In this document: in pieces, positions 1 through 11,704 of the stretch
How the letters are laid out: each line of letters begins with the position of its first letter
How positions within the stretch are numbered: position 1 is the first letter of the stretch
Source of the DNA: Alkalibacillus haloalkaliphilus
Lineage (GTDB): Bacteria > Bacillota > Bacilli > Bacillales > Alkalibacillaceae
Direction: 5' to 3'
Assembly: GCF_007991275.1 (NCBI RefSeq)
Contig: NZ_BJYA01000002.1
Location: 186,001 to 250,000, forward strand
DNA length: 64,000 nt
Notes under the pieces: model-generated
Seen by the model: only the letters and a program-made list of their open reading frames with translations
Database searches by the model: none
What the model was told of the DNA's origin: nothing
Translations under genes and position numbers: made by a program

Positions 1-267
1 AGCCAGTCTGTATTAGATGGTGAGCTTGATATAGAATCTATAGATGAAGAGAAAATTGAAGATCATTTATATACGAATGAATTACCAGATCCTGATTTAC
101 TAGTTAGAACAAGTGGTGAACAAAGGTTAAGTAACTACTTGTTGTGGCAATTAGCGTATGCGGAGTTTTACTTTACTGATAAACTTTGGCCTGAATTTAA
201 TGCAGAAGCATTAGATGAAGCTATTATGGAATATCAACATCGAAAAAGAAGGTTCGGTGGCTTATAG
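1..267 (+). CDS. uppS: Isoprenyl transferase (undecaprenyl diphosphate synthase), C-terminal part
   Basis: This is the C-terminal 88 codons of a cis-prenyltransferase; the 5' part lies outside the window. The visible part has the family's late motif [17 protein letters not shown], followed by AEFYF and a FGG-type C-terminus. The RTSGE arginines and serine bind the diphosphate of isopentenyl diphosphate. UppS condenses IPP units onto farnesyl diphosphate to make the C55 carrier lipid of cell-wall synthesis in the cytoplasm. Twelve bases separate it from cdsA, so the two are probably cotranscribed, as in other Bacilli. The identity is well supported by motif and by neighbours. Confidence 0.93.
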   Translation, partial: SQSVLDGELDIESIDEEKIEDHLYTNELPDPDLLVRTSGEQRLSNYLLWQLAYAEFYFTDKLWPEFNAEALDEAIMEYQHRKRRFGGL

Positions 268-279
268 GGATGTGAGGAA

Positions 280-1068
280 ATGAAACAACGAGTCATAACG
301 GCTGTAATTGGATTGATCATATTTGTTCCCTTTGTAGTTTTTGGAGGGTGGCCATTTGCGTTATTAGTTGCTGTTTTAGCAACAATGGGGTTAAACGAGT
401 TGTTTCGTATGAACAATATATCAACTTTTAGTTTCCCAGCAGTCTTGAGCTTTTTACTGTTATGGATTTTTTATATTGATCTATTTATAACACCGATCTT
501 TTCATACATACCGTTGGAACATTTTGAATTATTTTTTATATTTATATTTTCACTGTTAATTTATACTGTTGTTGTTAAAAACGAGAAAACGTATCATGAT
601 TTATCGTTTGTATTGTTATCTTTATTTTATGTTGGTGTCGGTTTTGCCTACTTTATCGAAACAAGATATGTCGGTTTAGAATATATCTTCTTTGTGTTGT
701 TAATCATTTGGTTAACTGATTCAGGAGCTTATTTCTTTGGTAAATATATGGGTAAACGCAAGTTGTGGCCTGAAATTAGTCCGAAGAAGACAATTGCAGG
801 TTTCGTTGGTGGTGTATTAAGTGCCATTGTGATCGCGGTCATCTTTCAATTGATTTTTCAATTATATGATTACGTTATAACGGTAATCGTAATTGCAATA
901 ATTGCTTCAATCTTAGCACAAATCGGTGACTTAGTTGAATCTGCATTGAAGAGAACTTATGAAGTGAAAGATTCAGGAACATTACTACCAGGTCACGGTG
1001 GTGTCTTAGATCGCTTTGACAGTTTAATCTTTATGCTGCCTTTCTTGCATTTTCTACAATTTATTTAA
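280..1068 (+). CDS. cdsA: Phosphatidate cytidylyltransferase
   Basis: A 262-residue polytopic membrane protein that makes CDP-diacylglycerol from phosphatidic acid and CTP, the precursor of phosphatidylglycerol and of the other CDP-dependent phospholipids. Hydrophobic segments cover most of residues 5-215. The C-terminal signature (residues about 221-246) reads [19 protein letters not shown] followed by GGVLDR, which matches the CDP-diglyceride synthase pattern with its metal-binding acidic residues. The ATG start follows a gatgtgaGGAAatg ribosome site. It sits between uppS and dxr as in B. subtilis. pgsA, which uses its product, lies 35 kb downstream in the same window. Confidence 0.95.
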   Translation: MKQRVITAVIGLIIFVPFVVFGGWPFALLVAVLATMGLNELFRMNNISTFSFPAVLSFLLLWIFYIDLFITPIFSYIPLEHFELFFIFIFSLLIYTVVVKNEKTYHDLSFVLLSLFYVGVGFAYFIETRYVGLEYIFFVLLIIWLTDSGAYFFGKYMGKRKLWPEISPKKTIAGFVGGVLSAIVIAVIFQLIFQLYDYVITVIVIAIIASILAQIGDLVESALKRTYEVKDSGTLLPGHGGVLDRFDSLIFMLPFLHFLQFI

Positions 1069-1094
1069 TATATAGCAATAAATGAGGGTTAAAT

Positions 1095-2243
1095 ATGAAA
1101 AATATTGTCTTATTAGGTGGAACGGGTTCAATTGGATTACAAACTATTGATATAATAAAAGAATACCCTGATGCATTTAATTTATATGCACTAGCATTTG
1201 GAACTCAAGTGGATGTGGCCAAACCGATTATTGAGGAGTTGAAACCTCAAGTCGTTATTGTTAAAGATGGTGAAACAAAAAGTCATCTTGAAAGTACACT
1301 TACATATGATGTTAAAGTGTATGCTGGATTGGATGCATTAAGTGAAATTGTTAAACATGATCAAGTTGATTTAGTAGTTAATGCTCTTTTAGGTAGTGTT
1401 GGTTTAAAGCCTACTCTAGAGGCCATTCGAGCTAAAAAGCAAATTGCGTTTGCAAATAAAGAAACGCTTGTGACAGCGGGGCACCTTGTCATGGAAGAGG
1501 CGAGGAAGTACGGTGTAGACTTATTGCCAGTTGATAGCGAACATGCTGCGATTCATCAATGTCTACGTGGAGAAAATTTAAAAGAATTAAAGCGTATGGT
1601 AATTACAGCTTCTGGTGGTAGCTTTCGTGACCGTACGAGAGAAGAACTCGTAGGTGTTACAAAAGAAGATGCATTAAAACATCCTAATTGGAGTATGGGA
1701 GCAAAGATTACAATTGATTCAGCCACTATGATGAACAAAGGTCTTGAAGTCATTGAGGCTCATTGGCTATTTGGCGTCCCTTATGATCAAATTGATGTGA
1801 TCATGCATAAGGAAAGCGTTATTCATAGTATGGTAGAGTTTACGGACCAAAGTGTTATGGCTCAGTTAGGGACACCAGATATGAGAATACCGATTCAATA
1901 TGCTTTAACATATCCCGAGCGTTACCCTTACAACATGTCAGAGGGATTAGACTTGTTATCATTTGGTACTTTAAACTTTCAAGAAATGAGTTTTGAGCGG
2001 TTCCCATGTTTAAAAATGGCATATGAATCAGGGCGTGAAGGTGGTTCTATGACAACTGTTTTAAATGCTGCCAATGAAGAAGCTGTTTCTTTATTTTTAA
2101 ACGGAAAAGTAGACTTTTTAGGGATTGAAAACCTAATTCAAAATCAACTTGAACAACACAAAACGATTACATCTCCTGACTTAGGAACAATTTTAACTAT
2201 TGATCAAGAGACCCGTGAACGCGTCCGTCATGAAGTGTCTTAA
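1095..2243 (+). CDS. dxr: 1-deoxy-D-xylulose-5-phosphate reductoisomerase
   Basis: A 382-residue enzyme of the MEP pathway. It rearranges and reduces DXP to 2-C-methyl-D-erythritol 4-phosphate with NADPH and a divalent metal. The N-terminal Rossmann motif [10 protein letters not shown] starts at residue 8; NKE(T) near residue 121 and the metal-binding DSEH near residue 147 are present; and the substrate loop with [19 protein letters not shown] is intact. Length is normal for the family. It supplies IPP for the UppS reaction encoded just upstream. It ends 15 bases before the proposed TTG start of rasP, whose ribosome site lies directly behind the dxr stop. Confidence 0.96.
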   Translation: MKNIVLLGGTGSIGLQTIDIIKEYPDAFNLYALAFGTQVDVAKPIIEELKPQVVIVKDGETKSHLESTLTYDVKVYAGLDALSEIVKHDQVDLVVNALLGSVGLKPTLEAIRAKKQIAFANKETLVTAGHLVMEEARKYGVDLLPVDSEHAAIHQCLRGENLKELKRMVITASGGSFRDRTREELVGVTKEDALKHPNWSMGAKITIDSATMMNKGLEVIEAHWLFGVPYDQIDVIMHKESVIHSMVEFTDQSVMAQLGTPDMRIPIQYALTYPERYPYNMSEGLDLLSFGTLNFQEMSFERFPCLKMAYESGREGGSMTTVLNAANEEAVSLFLNGKVDFLGIENLIQNQLEQHKTITSPDLGTILTIDQETRERVRHEVS

Positions 2244-2258
2244 AGGAAGGTGCTAGTA

Positions 2259-3515
2259 TTGAATACTGTTATTGCCTTTATTTTCATGTTTGGCCTATTA
2301 GTATTTATCCATGAATTAGGTCATCTCATTTTTGCAAAAAGAGCCGGAATGTTAGCCCGTGAATTCGCGATCGGGTTTGGACCGAAGATTTTTTCGTATC
2401 GTAAAGACGAAACATTATATACAGTACGTTTGCTCCCAATTGGTGGCTACGTAAGAGTAGCAGGTGAAGACCCTGAAATTATAGAGCTAAAACCAGGGCA
2501 TCATATCGGTTTAGAATTTAATGATTTCGGTGATGTGAATAAGATTATCGTAAACAATAAATCTAATTACCCTAATGCTAAAATTGTAGAAGTAGAGCAA
2601 GTAGATTTAGATCATGAATTAAAAATAGACTGTTATGAGTTAGATACTGATGAACACCATCAATATAGTGTTGACCGAAAAGCGTTGTTTGTCATGGATG
2701 ATAAAGAAACTTTAATTGCCCCATATGACCGTCAATTTGGTTCTAAGTCAGTCGGCCAAAAAGGGATACAAGTTTTTGCTGGTCCTGCGATGAACTTCTT
2801 ATTAGCAATCGCAATCTTTATTGGTCTTGGTTTTCTGCAGGGGGTACCAGTAGATGAAGCTTTAATTGGTGGAGTGCAAGAAGATAGCCCTGCAGAACAG
2901 GCTGAACTGATGGAAGGTGACGAAGTCGTATCGATCAATGGTCAATCTATAGAAACGTGGATGGACTTTGTTATGTACGTGCAGGAACGACCTGATGAAC
3001 AATTAGATGTGACTGTAGAAAGAGATGGCGAACTTTTATCCAAATCCATTACGCCAGAATCCTTCACAGAACAAGGCGAAACAATTGGCAGACTCGGCGT
3101 TATGAGAATGTTTGAAGATTCCCCAGGAGATGTCATCTTATATGGTTTTACACAAACATATGACATAACCGTATTAATAATAAACGCTCTTGGGCAACTT
3201 GTGACTGGTCAATTATCTCTTGATGCGTTAGCAGGTCCAGTTGGTATTTATTCTGCAACAGATGACGTTGTACAAACAGGGTTTTTAAACTTTTTAATGT
3301 GGACGGCTATGTTAAGTATTAATTTAGGTATTATTAACTTATTACCTCTCCCTGCCTTAGATGGAGGAAGGTTAATGTTTATCGGACTTGAAGCCATTAG
3401 AGGGAAACCAGTAGATCCTCAAAAAGAAGGCGTGGTCCACTTTATCGGCTTTGCACTACTTATGTTGCTGATGATCGTTGTTACATGGAATGATATAGAA
3501 CGTTTATTTATGTAA
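2259..3515 (+). CDS. rasP: Site-2 membrane zinc metalloprotease RasP/RseP
   Basis: A 418-residue intramembrane protease. In B. subtilis, RasP cleaves anti-sigma factors such as RsiW and also FtsL and signal-peptide remnants. Zinc ligands HELGH lie at residues 18-22 in the first membrane segment. A PDZ domain covers roughly residues 200-285, and the C-terminal LPALDGG motif (about 365) supplies the third ligand. I place the start at TTG 2259 because AAAGGAAGG (2242-2250) lies eight bases upstream; an in-frame GTG at 2250 overlaps that ribosome site and is unlikely. Position between dxr and proS is the usual one. Confidence 0.94.
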   Translation: MNTVIAFIFMFGLLVFIHELGHLIFAKRAGMLAREFAIGFGPKIFSYRKDETLYTVRLLPIGGYVRVAGEDPEIIELKPGHHIGLEFNDFGDVNKIIVNNKSNYPNAKIVEVEQVDLDHELKIDCYELDTDEHHQYSVDRKALFVMDDKETLIAPYDRQFGSKSVGQKGIQVFAGPAMNFLLAIAIFIGLGFLQGVPVDEALIGGVQEDSPAEQAELMEGDEVVSINGQSIETWMDFVMYVQERPDEQLDVTVERDGELLSKSITPESFTEQGETIGRLGVMRMFEDSPGDVILYGFTQTYDITVLIINALGQLVTGQLSLDALAGPVGIYSATDDVVQTGFLNFLMWTAMLSINLGIINLLPLPALDGGRLMFIGLEAIRGKPVDPQKEGVVHFIGFALLMLLMIVVTWNDIERLFM

Positions 3516-3541
3516 AAATCGTATTTTGAGGTGAATCTAAT

Positions 3542-5242
3542 ATGAGACAAAGTAATATGTTGATTCCAACGTTGCGAGAAGTACCTAAAGAAGCAGAAAT
3601 AGCAAGTCACCAATTACTACTGAAAGCCGGTTATATCCGCAAGCTAGCTTCAGGGGTGTACAACTTTTTGCCATTAGGTAAAAAAGTCTTGCGCAATTTA
3701 GAAAATATCGTCCGTGAAGAAATGGACCGTGCAGGTGCACAAGAAATTCAAATGCCAAGTCTACAACCTGCAGAACTATGGGAAACTTCTGGGCGTTGGG
3801 ATACGATGGGCTTAGAGTTAATGCGTCTTAATGACCGTCATGAACGACCATTTGCGCTTGGCGCGACGCATGAGGAAGTTGTAACTTCTTTAATTAGAGA
3901 TGAAATCAATTCATACAAAAAATTACCTCTAACAGTCTATCAAATTCAAACGAAGTACCGTGATGAAAAAAGGCCTCGCTTTGGCTTGCTTAGAGGAAGA
4001 GAGTTTTTAATGAAGGATGCTTATTCCTTCCATGAAGATTTTGAGTCTTTAGATGAAACTTACAATCAATTATTTAATGCATATAAGCGTGTATTTGAAC
4101 GGTGCGGTTTGAACTTTAGAGCTGTAATTGCGGACTCTGGTGCTATGGGTGGTAAAGACACCCATGAGTTTATGGTATTATCTGACGTAGGTGAAGATAC
4201 AATCGCTTACTCTGATACATCAGATTACGCAGCTAACGTTGAGATGGCGCCTGTTGTTACACAATATGAACAAAGTAATGAAGAAGCGAAACCACTTGAA
4301 AAAGTCGAAACACCTAATGCGAAAACAATGCAAGAGGTAGCTGATTACTTAGGCCATTCACTTGCTGAAGGCATGAAAGCTATTATGTTTAAAGTGGACG
4401 AACGTCTTGTGTTAGTCGTAACACGTGGTGATCATGAAGTAAACGACGTCAAAGTGAAAAATTTATTCGATGCAGGAATAGTTGAATTGGCAACTGAACA
4501 AGAAACAATTGATGCTGTCGGAGCAGGTTTCGGTTCATTAGGACCTATCAATGTACCTGAAAGTGTTGAGGTTATTGCTGATCACGCAGTTAAATCGTTA
4601 CACAATGCTACATGTGGTGCTAATGAAAATGGTTACCACTTCAAAAATGTAAACCCTGATAGAGATTTTGAAATAAACCAATATGCAGATTTGCGTTTTA
4701 TTGAAGAAGGTGACCCTTCTCCAGATGGACAAGGTACCATTCAATTTGCAAAAGGAATTGAAGTCGGTCACGTATTTAAGCTAGGTTCTTTATATGCTGA
4801 TAAATTAGGAGCATCATTCTTAAACCAACAAGGACGTTCACAAAACTATGTGATGGGTTGTTATGGTATAGGAGTGACAAGAACTTTAGCTGCTGTAGTT
4901 GAACAATACCATGATGACAATGGTATGTTCTGGCCGGACTCACTTGTTCCATTTGATGTGCACATTATTAATTTAAATGCCAAAAAAGAAGAACAAGTTG
5001 AAGTAGCTGAGCAAGTTTATGAACAGCTTCAGTCTAAAGGCTTTGATGTTTTATATGATGACCGTCAAGAGCGCGCTGGCGTTAAGTTTAATGATAGTGA
5101 TTTAATCGGTGTAACGCACCGGGTTACAGTCGGTAAACGAGCAGGTGAAGGTTATGTTGAGTATAAACATCGTAAGACAGGAGAACAGCAAGATATTCAT
5201 ATTGATGAACTTGTTGACTTCTTAAAAACACTTCATTCATAA
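3542..5242 (+). CDS. proS: Prolyl-tRNA synthetase (bacterial type with editing insertion)
   Basis: A 566-residue class II aminoacyl-tRNA synthetase that charges tRNA-Pro in the cytoplasm. Class II motifs are visible early ([15 protein letters not shown], then [24 protein letters not shown]). Residues about 230-390 form the INS editing domain that removes mischarged alanine. A C-terminal anticodon-binding domain follows motif 3 ([14 protein letters not shown]). Length is typical of the bacterial ProS type. There is no T-box leader: only 26 bases separate it from rasP, so it is likely read through from upstream. A hairpin follows the stop codon. Confidence 0.96.
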   Translation: MRQSNMLIPTLREVPKEAEIASHQLLLKAGYIRKLASGVYNFLPLGKKVLRNLENIVREEMDRAGAQEIQMPSLQPAELWETSGRWDTMGLELMRLNDRHERPFALGATHEEVVTSLIRDEINSYKKLPLTVYQIQTKYRDEKRPRFGLLRGREFLMKDAYSFHEDFESLDETYNQLFNAYKRVFERCGLNFRAVIADSGAMGGKDTHEFMVLSDVGEDTIAYSDTSDYAANVEMAPVVTQYEQSNEEAKPLEKVETPNAKTMQEVADYLGHSLAEGMKAIMFKVDERLVLVVTRGDHEVNDVKVKNLFDAGIVELATEQETIDAVGAGFGSLGPINVPESVEVIADHAVKSLHNATCGANENGYHFKNVNPDRDFEINQYADLRFIEEGDPSPDGQGTIQFAKGIEVGHVFKLGSLYADKLGASFLNQQGRSQNYVMGCYGIGVTRTLAAVVEQYHDDNGMFWPDSLVPFDVHIINLNAKKEEQVEVAEQVYEQLQSKGFDVLYDDRQERAGVKFNDSDLIGVTHRVTVGKRAGEGYVEYKHRKTGEQQDIHIDELVDFLKTLHS

Positions 5243-5250
5243 TTTTGATG

Positions 5251-5284
5251 TAAACCCTTGTCTTTCGTGTGAGACAAGGGTTTA
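5251..5284 (+). terminator. Hairpin after proS
   Basis: A perfect 13-bp inverted repeat (TAAACCCTTGTCT / AGACAAGGGTTTA) with an 8-base loop begins 8 bases after proS. The following U-tract is poor (CTAAAATG), so it may terminate weakly. It is symmetric, so the fold would also form in antisense transcripts. Confidence 0.55.
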
Positions 5285-5319
5285 CTAAAATGATATAACC
5301 TTTAAGAGAGGGACTTGAA

Positions 5320-8300
5320 ATGGACCTAAATAAAAAAGAAAAAATGGCATTGTTACTCGAACAAGTTAATATGCCAACTGATGTTGTCAATGAGCACTTT
5401 TCTGAAACCATATTAAATAAATTAACGGTTTATAAAGATAAAAAACTGTGGGAGTTTCACTTACATAACCCCGTTCCATTTAAATTTGAAGCCATTTCTT
5501 TATTCAAAGCTAACTTAAAAACGGCCTTTCATCATATTGCGGACGTTGATGTAGTTATTACAAATGATCATAGCGATCTTGAGGATGAAGAATTTAAAAC
5601 GTATTGGCATGATTTCATACATTCTATACATGATTTATTTCCAGCGTATAAAGAATTTATCTGTTCTCAAGTACCGAAAATTGAAGGACCTAATGTTACT
5701 TTAAGTGCTCGTAATGATGCAGAGGCTAACGTGATTAAGAAGAAGTTAGATCCACTGTTTAAAGAATACTGTGATAAGCATGGGCTTAAAAGTTATTACA
5801 TTCAACTAGATGTCTCAATTAATGAAGAAGAAATCCAACAGTTCCAAAAACAGAAGCAAGAAGAAGAGAGAAACTTAGTTCAAAAAGCAATACAAGATCA
5901 AGCTGAAAAAGAAAAGATTAAAGAAGATGAACCGAAAGAAAATCAAGGACCTTTACAAATTGGCTATGAAATTAAAGATGAGCCAATTCAAATGCACAAT
6001 ATTTTAGAAGAAGAGAAGCGAATGGTCATTCAAGGATATGTTTTTGATGTAGATATTCGTAACTTAAGGTCAGGTCGTGATCTTTTAATTATTAGCATTA
6101 CAGACTATTCGGATTCTATCCAAATTAAGATGTTCTCTAAAGGTGATGAACAAAAAGAACAGTTTAAGCGTGTAAAAGAAGGTATGTGGCTTAAAGCGCG
6201 TGGGAGCGTACAAACAGATACGTATTCGAATGAGCTTATGATGATGGGAAATGACGTCATTGAAGTAAAAGGTGTAGTACGTAAAGATGAAGGTATAGAT
6301 GGTGAAAAACGTGTTGAACTACACGCACATACAACGATGAGCCAAATGGACGCTACAGTCTCAGCTACTAGTTTAGTTGAACAAGCTGCGAGTTGGGGGC
6401 ATAAAGCGGTTGCAATTACAGACCATGGTGTAGTCCAAGCATTTCCAGATGCATATAATGCAAGTCAAAAGCATGATATTAAAGTGCTTTATGGATTAGA
6501 AGCTTATTTAGTAGATGACGGAGTTCCTATTGCATACAATGAAAAGGATTTAATGCTTGAAGATGGAACATATATCGTATTTGACGTCGAAACGACAGGT
6601 CTTTCTGCGACATACGATAAAATTATCGAGTTAGCAGCCGTGAAATTATATCAAGGTGAAATTGTTGACCGTTTTGAGCGATTTGCTAATCCTCATCAAA
6701 AGTTAAGCCAAACGACGATTGACCTTACAGGCATCACTGATGATATGGTTAAAGACGCACCAGAAATTGAAGATGTTATGCGCGACTTTTATGAATGGTG
6801 TGGTAGTGATGTACTCGTAGCCCATAACGCAAGTTTCGATATTGGCTTTATTAATGCAGCTTACAAACGTATAGATCTACCGAAAGTAACTAATCCTGTC
6901 ATCGACACTCTTGAGTTAGCACGTTTACTTTACCCTAATTTAAAAAACCACCGTTTAAATACATTGTGTAAACAATTAAATATTGAGTTGACACAACACC
7001 ACCGCGCAATATATGACGCGGAAGCTACTGGTTATTTAATGTGGGCGTTAGTTAAAACGGCTAAAGAAAAAGAGATTGAAAACCATCAAGATTTAAATCG
7101 TTATGTAGGACAAGGTGATGCATACAAACGTTCTAGACCTATGCATGCTACTTTAATAGCTCAAACTGAAGAAGGGTTAAAGAACTTATTCAAGCTTGTA
7201 TCGTTAGCGCATATTGATTACTTTTTCCGAGTCCCAAGAATACCGCGTTCAAAGTTATCAAAACATCGTGAAGGCATCTTAGTAGGTTCAGCATGTGATC
7301 AAGGGGAATTATTTGATACTATTGCCCTTAAATCTGAGGAAGAAGCAGAAAAAGTGGCTGAGTTTTACGATTATATCGAAGTTCAACCTCCAATGAACTA
7401 TTATCACTTAATCGAAAAAGAGAATGTACAATCGCTTGAGCATATTAAACAATTGATTAAGAAGTTGATTGAAATAGGGGAACGCTTAGGTAAAACAGTA
7501 GTAGCAACAGGTAATACCCATTACTTACACGAACACGAAAAAATTTATCGACAAATATTAATTGGCTCTCAAAGTGGGAATCCGTTAAACCGCCAAACGC
7601 TACCTAATGTGCCATTTAAAACAACACAAGAAATGCTAAATGACTTTGCATTCCTTGGTGAAGAAAAAGCAAAAGAAATTGTAGTTACAAATACAAACTG
7701 GGTAGCCGATCAAGTTGATGTGTTAAAACCAATTAAAGACGATTTATATACACCAAATATTGAAGGTGCAGACCAAGAGATTAGAGATATGTGTTATAAC
7801 CGTGCTAAAAGCATTTATGGAGAAGACTTACCTAACATCGTAACTGACCGACTTGAAGTCGAGTTAACGAGTATTATCGAAAATGGCTTCTCGGTTATTT
7901 ATTTAATTTCTCAAAAAATCGTTAAAAAATCATTAGAGGATGGCTATTTAGTTGGTTCGCGTGGTTCAGTAGGTTCGTCATTTGTCGCGACGATGATGGA
8001 AATTACCGAAGTTAACCCATTAGCGCCACACTATGTATGTCCTGAGTGTCAGCACTATGAGTTTTTCACGGATGGAAGTGTAGGTTCTGGTTATGATTTA
8101 CCTGAAAAAAGTTGTGAACAGTGCGGTGCAGAATATAATCGTGATGGACAAGATATCCCATTTGAAACATTCTTAGGCTTTAAAGGGGATAAAGTACCTG
8201 ATATCGACTTGAACTTCTCAGGAGAATACCAACCTGTAGCTCACCATTATACTAAAGTGTTATTCGGGGAAGATAAAGTTTATCGTGCAGGTACTATTGG

Positions 8301-9618
8301 TACAGTCGCAGAAAAAACTGCATACGGGTATGTTAAAGGATACGCACAAGACAACCAATTCATGTATCGACAAGCTGAAGTGGACCGGTTAGTAAAAGGT
8401 TGTACCGGCGTTAAACGTACAACAGGACAACACCCAGGTGGTATTATCGTTGTACCAGATGAATACGAGATTTACGACTTCTCGCCAATTCAATATCCAG
8501 CTGATGACCAAAGTTCGGAATGGTTAACGACACATTTTGATTTCCATTCGATTCATGACAACTTATTAAAACTCGATATTTTAGGACACGATGATCCTAC
8601 TGTGATACGTATGTTACAAGATATTACAGGAATTGATCCTGAAAATGTGCCAGTAAACGACCCTGAAATGATGAGAATCTTTAGTGGTCCAGAGGTTTTA
8701 GGTGTAACAGCCGATGATATCTTGTGTAAAACAGGAACACTTGGAGTGCCAGAGTTCGGTACACGATTTGTAAGGCAAATGCTTGAAGATACTAAGCCAT
8801 CAACTTTTAATGAGCTAGTTATTATTTCAGGTTTATCTCACGGTACTGATGTATGGCTAGGTAACGCTCAAGATTTAATTAATGATGGCATTTGCGAAAT
8901 TGGTGATGTAATCGGTTGTCGTGATGATATTATGGTCTATTTAATGCACAAAGGACTTGAATCATCATTAGCATTCACGATCATGGAATTTGTTCGTAAA
9001 GGTAAAGGGCTAAAAGATGAGTGGATTGCAGAAATGAAGAAGCATGGTGTACCTGATTGGTATATTGAGTCTTGTAAAAAGATTAAATACATGTTCCCGA
9101 AAGCACACGCTGCTGCATATGTATTAATGGCCATTAGAATTGCTTATTTCAAAGTTCATTATCCAATCGAATTTTATGCAGCTTACTTCTCTGTGCGTGC
9201 AGATGATTTTGATATTAACACGATGGTAAGAGGAGCAGAACCAATCAAGCAACGTGTGGAAGACATTCTTGAAAAAGGTAATGACGCGGCTCCGAAAGAG
9301 AAAAGCTTATTAACCGTGTTAGAACTAGCGTTAGAAATGACAATGAGAGGGTACTCTTTCCAAAAAGTTGACCTTTATAAATCAGATGCTAAAAGGTTTA
9401 TTGTTGATGGTGATACATTAATCCCACCATTCAATTCAATTGATGGATTAGGTACTAATGCAGCACTAAACATTGTGAAGGCACGTGAAGAAGGTGAATT
9501 CCTTTCAAAAGAAGATTTGCGTGAGCGATCACGTATATCTAAGACAGTATTAGAGTACTTAGACACGCATGGTTGCTTGGAAGGATTACCTGATCAAAAT
9601 CAGCTATCCTTGTTCTAG
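5320..9618 (+). CDS. polC: DNA polymerase III alpha subunit, PolC type (Gram-positive)
   Basis: A 1432-residue replicative polymerase with built-in 3'-5' exonuclease, used at the replication fork in low-GC Gram-positives. Domain order: N-terminal domain; OB fold about 235-315; PHP domain starting near residue 332 ([13 protein letters not shown]) and interrupted by a DEDD exonuclease (DVETTG near 421, ending about 585); zinc-binding Cys residues about 906-937 (CPEC...CEQC); palm [12 protein letters not shown] near 960; C-terminal fingers. All blocks are intact and the length is typical. The gene stands alone between two hairpins. A TGATATAAC extended -10-like element lies at 5291-5299. Confidence 0.97.
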   Translation: MDLNKKEKMALLLEQVNMPTDVVNEHFSETILNKLTVYKDKKLWEFHLHNPVPFKFEAISLFKANLKTAFHHIADVDVVITNDHSDLEDEEFKTYWHDFIHSIHDLFPAYKEFICSQVPKIEGPNVTLSARNDAEANVIKKKLDPLFKEYCDKHGLKSYYIQLDVSINEEEIQQFQKQKQEEERNLVQKAIQDQAEKEKIKEDEPKENQGPLQIGYEIKDEPIQMHNILEEEKRMVIQGYVFDVDIRNLRSGRDLLIISITDYSDSIQIKMFSKGDEQKEQFKRVKEGMWLKARGSVQTDTYSNELMMMGNDVIEVKGVVRKDEGIDGEKRVELHAHTTMSQMDATVSATSLVEQAASWGHKAVAITDHGVVQAFPDAYNASQKHDIKVLYGLEAYLVDDGVPIAYNEKDLMLEDGTYIVFDVETTGLSATYDKIIELAAVKLYQGEIVDRFERFANPHQKLSQTTIDLTGITDDMVKDAPEIEDVMRDFYEWCGSDVLVAHNASFDIGFINAAYKRIDLPKVTNPVIDTLELARLLYPNLKNHRLNTLCKQLNIELTQHHRAIYDAEATGYLMWALVKTAKEKEIENHQDLNRYVGQGDAYKRSRPMHATLIAQTEEGLKNLFKLVSLAHIDYFFRVPRIPRSKLSKHREGILVGSACDQGELFDTIALKSEEEAEKVAEFYDYIEVQPPMNYYHLIEKENVQSLEHIKQLIKKLIEIGERLGKTVVATGNTHYLHEHEKIYRQILIGSQSGNPLNRQTLPNVPFKTTQEMLNDFAFLGEEKAKEIVVTNTNWVADQVDVLKPIKDDLYTPNIEGADQEIRDMCYNRAKSIYGEDLPNIVTDRLEVELTSIIENGFSVIYLISQKIVKKSLEDGYLVGSRGSVGSSFVATMMEITEVNPLAPHYVCPECQHYEFFTDGSVGSGYDLPEKSCEQCGAEYNRDGQDIPFETFLGFKGDKVPDIDLNFSGEYQPVAHHYTKVLFGEDKVYRAGTIGTVAEKTAYGYVKGYAQDNQFMYRQAEVDRLVKGCTGVKRTTGQHPGGIIVVPDEYEIYDFSPIQYPADDQSSEWLTTHFDFHSIHDNLLKLDILGHDDPTVIRMLQDITGIDPENVPVNDPEMMRIFSGPEVLGVTADDILCKTGTLGVPEFGTRFVRQMLEDTKPSTFNELVIISGLSHGTDVWLGNAQDLINDGICEIGDVIGCRDDIMVYLMHKGLESSLAFTIMEFVRKGKGLKDEWIAEMKKHGVPDWYIESCKKIKYMFPKAHAAAYVLMAIRIAYFKVHYPIEFYAAYFSVRADDFDINTMVRGAEPIKQRVEDILEKGNDAAPKEKSLLTVLELALEMTMRGYSFQKVDLYKSDAKRFIVDGDTLIPPFNSIDGLGTNAALNIVKAREEGEFLSKEDLRERSRISKTVLEYLDTHGCLEGLPDQNQLSLF

Positions 9619-9632
9619 ACTAGTCTCCAGGG

Positions 9633-9661
9633 TTGCAAATATTCAATCAGTATGGTATATT
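9633..9661 (+). promoter_or_regulatory. Sigma-A promoter of the rimP-nusA-infB operon
   Basis: TTGCAA (9633-9638), a 17-base spacer and TATATT (9656-9661), with an extended -10 TGG just before it. It lies 15 bases after the polC stop and about 175 bases before the rimP start, which implies a long transcribed leader. Confidence 0.7.
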
Positions 9662-9694
9662 TCATATTGGATAAGCAAAAGATACGATTACGGT

Positions 9695-9768
9695 AAAGAG
9701 TGGGGAAACCCACTCTTTCCTTTTGTCTCACCCTGCTGAACACGTTAACAGCAGGGCAATTTATTGCC
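9695..9768 (+). promoter_or_regulatory. Structured leader of the rimP-nusA operon (attenuator candidate)
   Basis: Three hairpins lie in the leader. The first is a perfect 10-bp stem AAAGAGTGGG/CCCACTCTTT (9695-9718) closed by a GAAA tetraloop and followed by CCTTTTG, like an intrinsic terminator with a weak U-tract. The second is CCCTGCTG (9731-9738) / CAGCAGGG (9749-9756). The third is GGCAAT/ATTGCC (9755-9768), which shares two bases with the second, so the two cannot both form fully. As I recall, in B. subtilis the nusA operon is controlled by a NusA-dependent terminator in this leader; assigning that role here is inference from position and structure. The first hairpin may instead simply end polC transcripts. 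Confidence 0.55.
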
Positions 9769-9835
9769 TAAAATAATGAAAGAATGCTTATATAAATTTA
9801 AAGTATTACTTAGTTGTATTAAGGAGGGTATGAAT

Positions 9836-10306
9836 TTGAGTAAAAAGATTGTAACTTTAACTGAAGAGATTGCACAACCAATAGTAGATGCGATGGACCT
9901 AGAATTAGTAGACGTTGAATTCGTTAAAGAAGGGAAAAACCATTTCTTACGAGTATATGTAGATAAAGATGGAGGCATCGACATTGAAGATTGCGAGAAA
10001 GTAAGTGAGCAATTAAGTGAACAAATAGATAAACAAGATCCAATTGAAAGTGCTTATTTTCTTGAAGTGTCATCACCAGGTGTAGAACGCAAGCTGAAGA
10101 AGAGGGAAGATTTCGAGCGATTTGTCGGTTCTTATGTTTACATAAAGACGTTCGAACCTATTGATGGTGAAAAAGAGTTCTTTGGCGATATTAAAAGCTT
10201 TGAGAACGATGAAGTAACACTTGTAGTTAAAGTTAAAACTCAAACAAAAGAAGTAACTATACCATATAAAAAAGTCGCGAATGCACATTTAGCTGTGTCA
10301 TTTTAA
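9836..10306 (+). CDS. rimP: Ribosome maturation factor RimP
   Basis: A 156-residue cytoplasmic factor needed for 30S subunit maturation. It contains the N-terminal alpha/beta domain with LVDVEFVKEG and RVYVDKDGGIDIEDCEKVS, then the SSPGVERKLK motif and a C-terminal SH3-like domain. TTG 9836 is the probable start: AAGGAGGG ends seven bases upstream, whereas the in-frame ATG at 9830 would be only one base from that site. This length matches the family, and any further N-terminal extension reads as non-homologous leader. It is the first gene of the nusA-infB operon. Confidence 0.93.
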   Translation: MSKKIVTLTEEIAQPIVDAMDLELVDVEFVKEGKNHFLRVYVDKDGGIDIEDCEKVSEQLSEQIDKQDPIESAYFLEVSSPGVERKLKKREDFERFVGSYVYIKTFEPIDGEKEFFGDIKSFENDEVTLVVKVKTQTKEVTIPYKKVANAHLAVSF

Positions 10307-10323
10307 TAAGGGAGGTTTAATTG

Positions 10324-11421
10324 GTGAATACAGATCTTTTAGATGCAATGAAAAGTTTAGCCGATGAGAAAGGCATTGATCGTGAAGTTCTTTATGAAGC
10401 TCTTGATGCAGCACTAGTTTCAGCATACAAGAAGAACTTCAATTCGAAAACAAACGTTAGAGTTGATTTAGACTCAGATGATGGTGAACTTAAAGTTTAC
10501 GCACGACTTCAAATTGTTGATGAAGTAGAAGACGACGATTTAGAAATCTCAATTGAAGAAGCTAGAGAAATTGATCCAACATATGAAGTTGAAGATGTCG
10601 TAGAGCGTGAAGTTACACCAAGAAACTTTGGACGAATTGCGGCTCAAGCTGCAAAACAAGTTGTAACACAAAGAGTTCGTGAGGCTGAGCGCGGTGTAAT
10701 CTATAACGATTTTGTTGATCGCTTAGATGATATCTTAATAGGAACAGTTCAACGTATGGACCAAAGATATCTTTATATCCACTTAGGAAAGATTGAAGGT
10801 AAATTACCTATTAATGAAGTTATGCCTGGTGAGTCTTATAAAGTGCATGACAGAATTAAAGTTTATGTCACAAAAGTAGAGAATACGAGCAAAGGACCTC
10901 AAGTTTATGTATCTCGTACTCATCCTGGATTATTAAAGCGATTATTTGAAATTGAGGTTCCTGAAATTTACGAAGGAATCGTTGAGATTATGTCAGTATC
11001 ACGTGAAGCTGGCGATCGTTCAAAAATTAGTGTACACGCTGAAGACCCAGAAATTGACCCAGTTGGATCATGTGTTGGTCAAAGAGGACAGAGAGTGCAG
11101 ACAGTTGTTGATGAACTGAACGGTGAAAAGATCGATATCGTACACTACTCCGAAGATCCAGTTGTATATATTTCAAACGCTTTAAGCCCTTCAAAAGTAA
11201 TCGATGTATTAGTAGATGAAGAAGAGCATGCAACAACAGTTATTGTACCTGATAACCAACTGTCACTAGCAATTGGTAAAAGAGGGCAAAACGCTCGCTT
11301 AGCTGCTAAATTAACAGGTTGGAAAATTGACATTAAAAGCGAATCAGAAGCAACAGAAGAAGGGTTGTTAAATGACAGCTCTCCTGAAGCAAATGTAGAA
11401 GATCACGACGACGAACTGTAA
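10324..11421 (+). CDS. nusA: Transcription termination/antitermination factor NusA
   Basis: A 365-residue RNA polymerase-binding elongation factor that promotes pausing and intrinsic termination. The N-terminal domain (1-125) is followed by an S1 domain (about 134-200) and two KH domains containing [12 protein letters not shown] and [16 protein letters not shown]. There is no C-terminal acidic repeat pair, as usual in Firmicutes; only a short acidic tail ([13 protein letters not shown]). The start is GTG 10324, seven bases behind GGAGGT; TTG 10321 is also in frame but closer to it. It follows rimP by 17 bases and may autoregulate the operon through the leader. Confidence 0.96.
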   Translation: MNTDLLDAMKSLADEKGIDREVLYEALDAALVSAYKKNFNSKTNVRVDLDSDDGELKVYARLQIVDEVEDDDLEISIEEAREIDPTYEVEDVVEREVTPRNFGRIAAQAAKQVVTQRVREAERGVIYNDFVDRLDDILIGTVQRMDQRYLYIHLGKIEGKLPINEVMPGESYKVHDRIKVYVTKVENTSKGPQVYVSRTHPGLLKRLFEIEVPEIYEGIVEIMSVSREAGDRSKISVHAEDPEIDPVGSCVGQRGQRVQTVVDELNGEKIDIVHYSEDPVVYISNALSPSKVIDVLVDEEEHATTVIVPDNQLSLAIGKRGQNARLAAKLTGWKIDIKSESEATEEGLLNDSSPEANVEDHDDEL

Positions 11422-11434
11422 GGGGTGATGAATA

Positions 11435-11701
11435 ATGGCAAGTAAAAAGAAAGAACCTTTACGTAAGTGTGTTGTGACACAAGAAATGGTACCAAAAAAA
11501 CAGCTCATTCGAGTTGTTCGAAATAAAGAGGGTGAGGTTTTCGTTGACGATACCGGCAAAAAGAACGGTAGAGGCGCCTATTTAAGTAATGACCAAGATA
11601 CAATTGAAAAGGCGAGAAAAACGAAAGTGTTAAATAAACATTTAAATGCAACAGTTAGTGATGAGATCTACGACGAATTACTAAGTAAAGTGAGTGAGTA
11701 A
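11435..11701 (+). CDS. rnpM: RNase P modulator RnpM (YlxR family, DUF448)
   Basis: An 88-residue basic RNA-binding protein of the YlxR family. It has the conserved core PLRKCVVTQEMVPKKQLIRVV, then a GRGAYLS loop and a Lys-rich C-terminus. The family member in B. subtilis has been reported to bind the RNase P RNA and modulate its activity; I transfer that role by family and position. The ATG follows an AGGGGTGATG ribosome site. It lies 13 bases after nusA and 3 bases before the next gene, clearly within the operon. Confidence 0.9.
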   Translation: MASKKKEPLRKCVVTQEMVPKKQLIRVVRNKEGEVFVDDTGKKNGRGAYLSNDQDTIEKARKTKVLNKHLNATVSDEIYDELLSKVSE

Positions 11702-11704
11702 AAA

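Noticed and set aside
3516-3541. A T-box leader for proS
   Set aside because: The gap is 26 bases and holds only a ribosome site.
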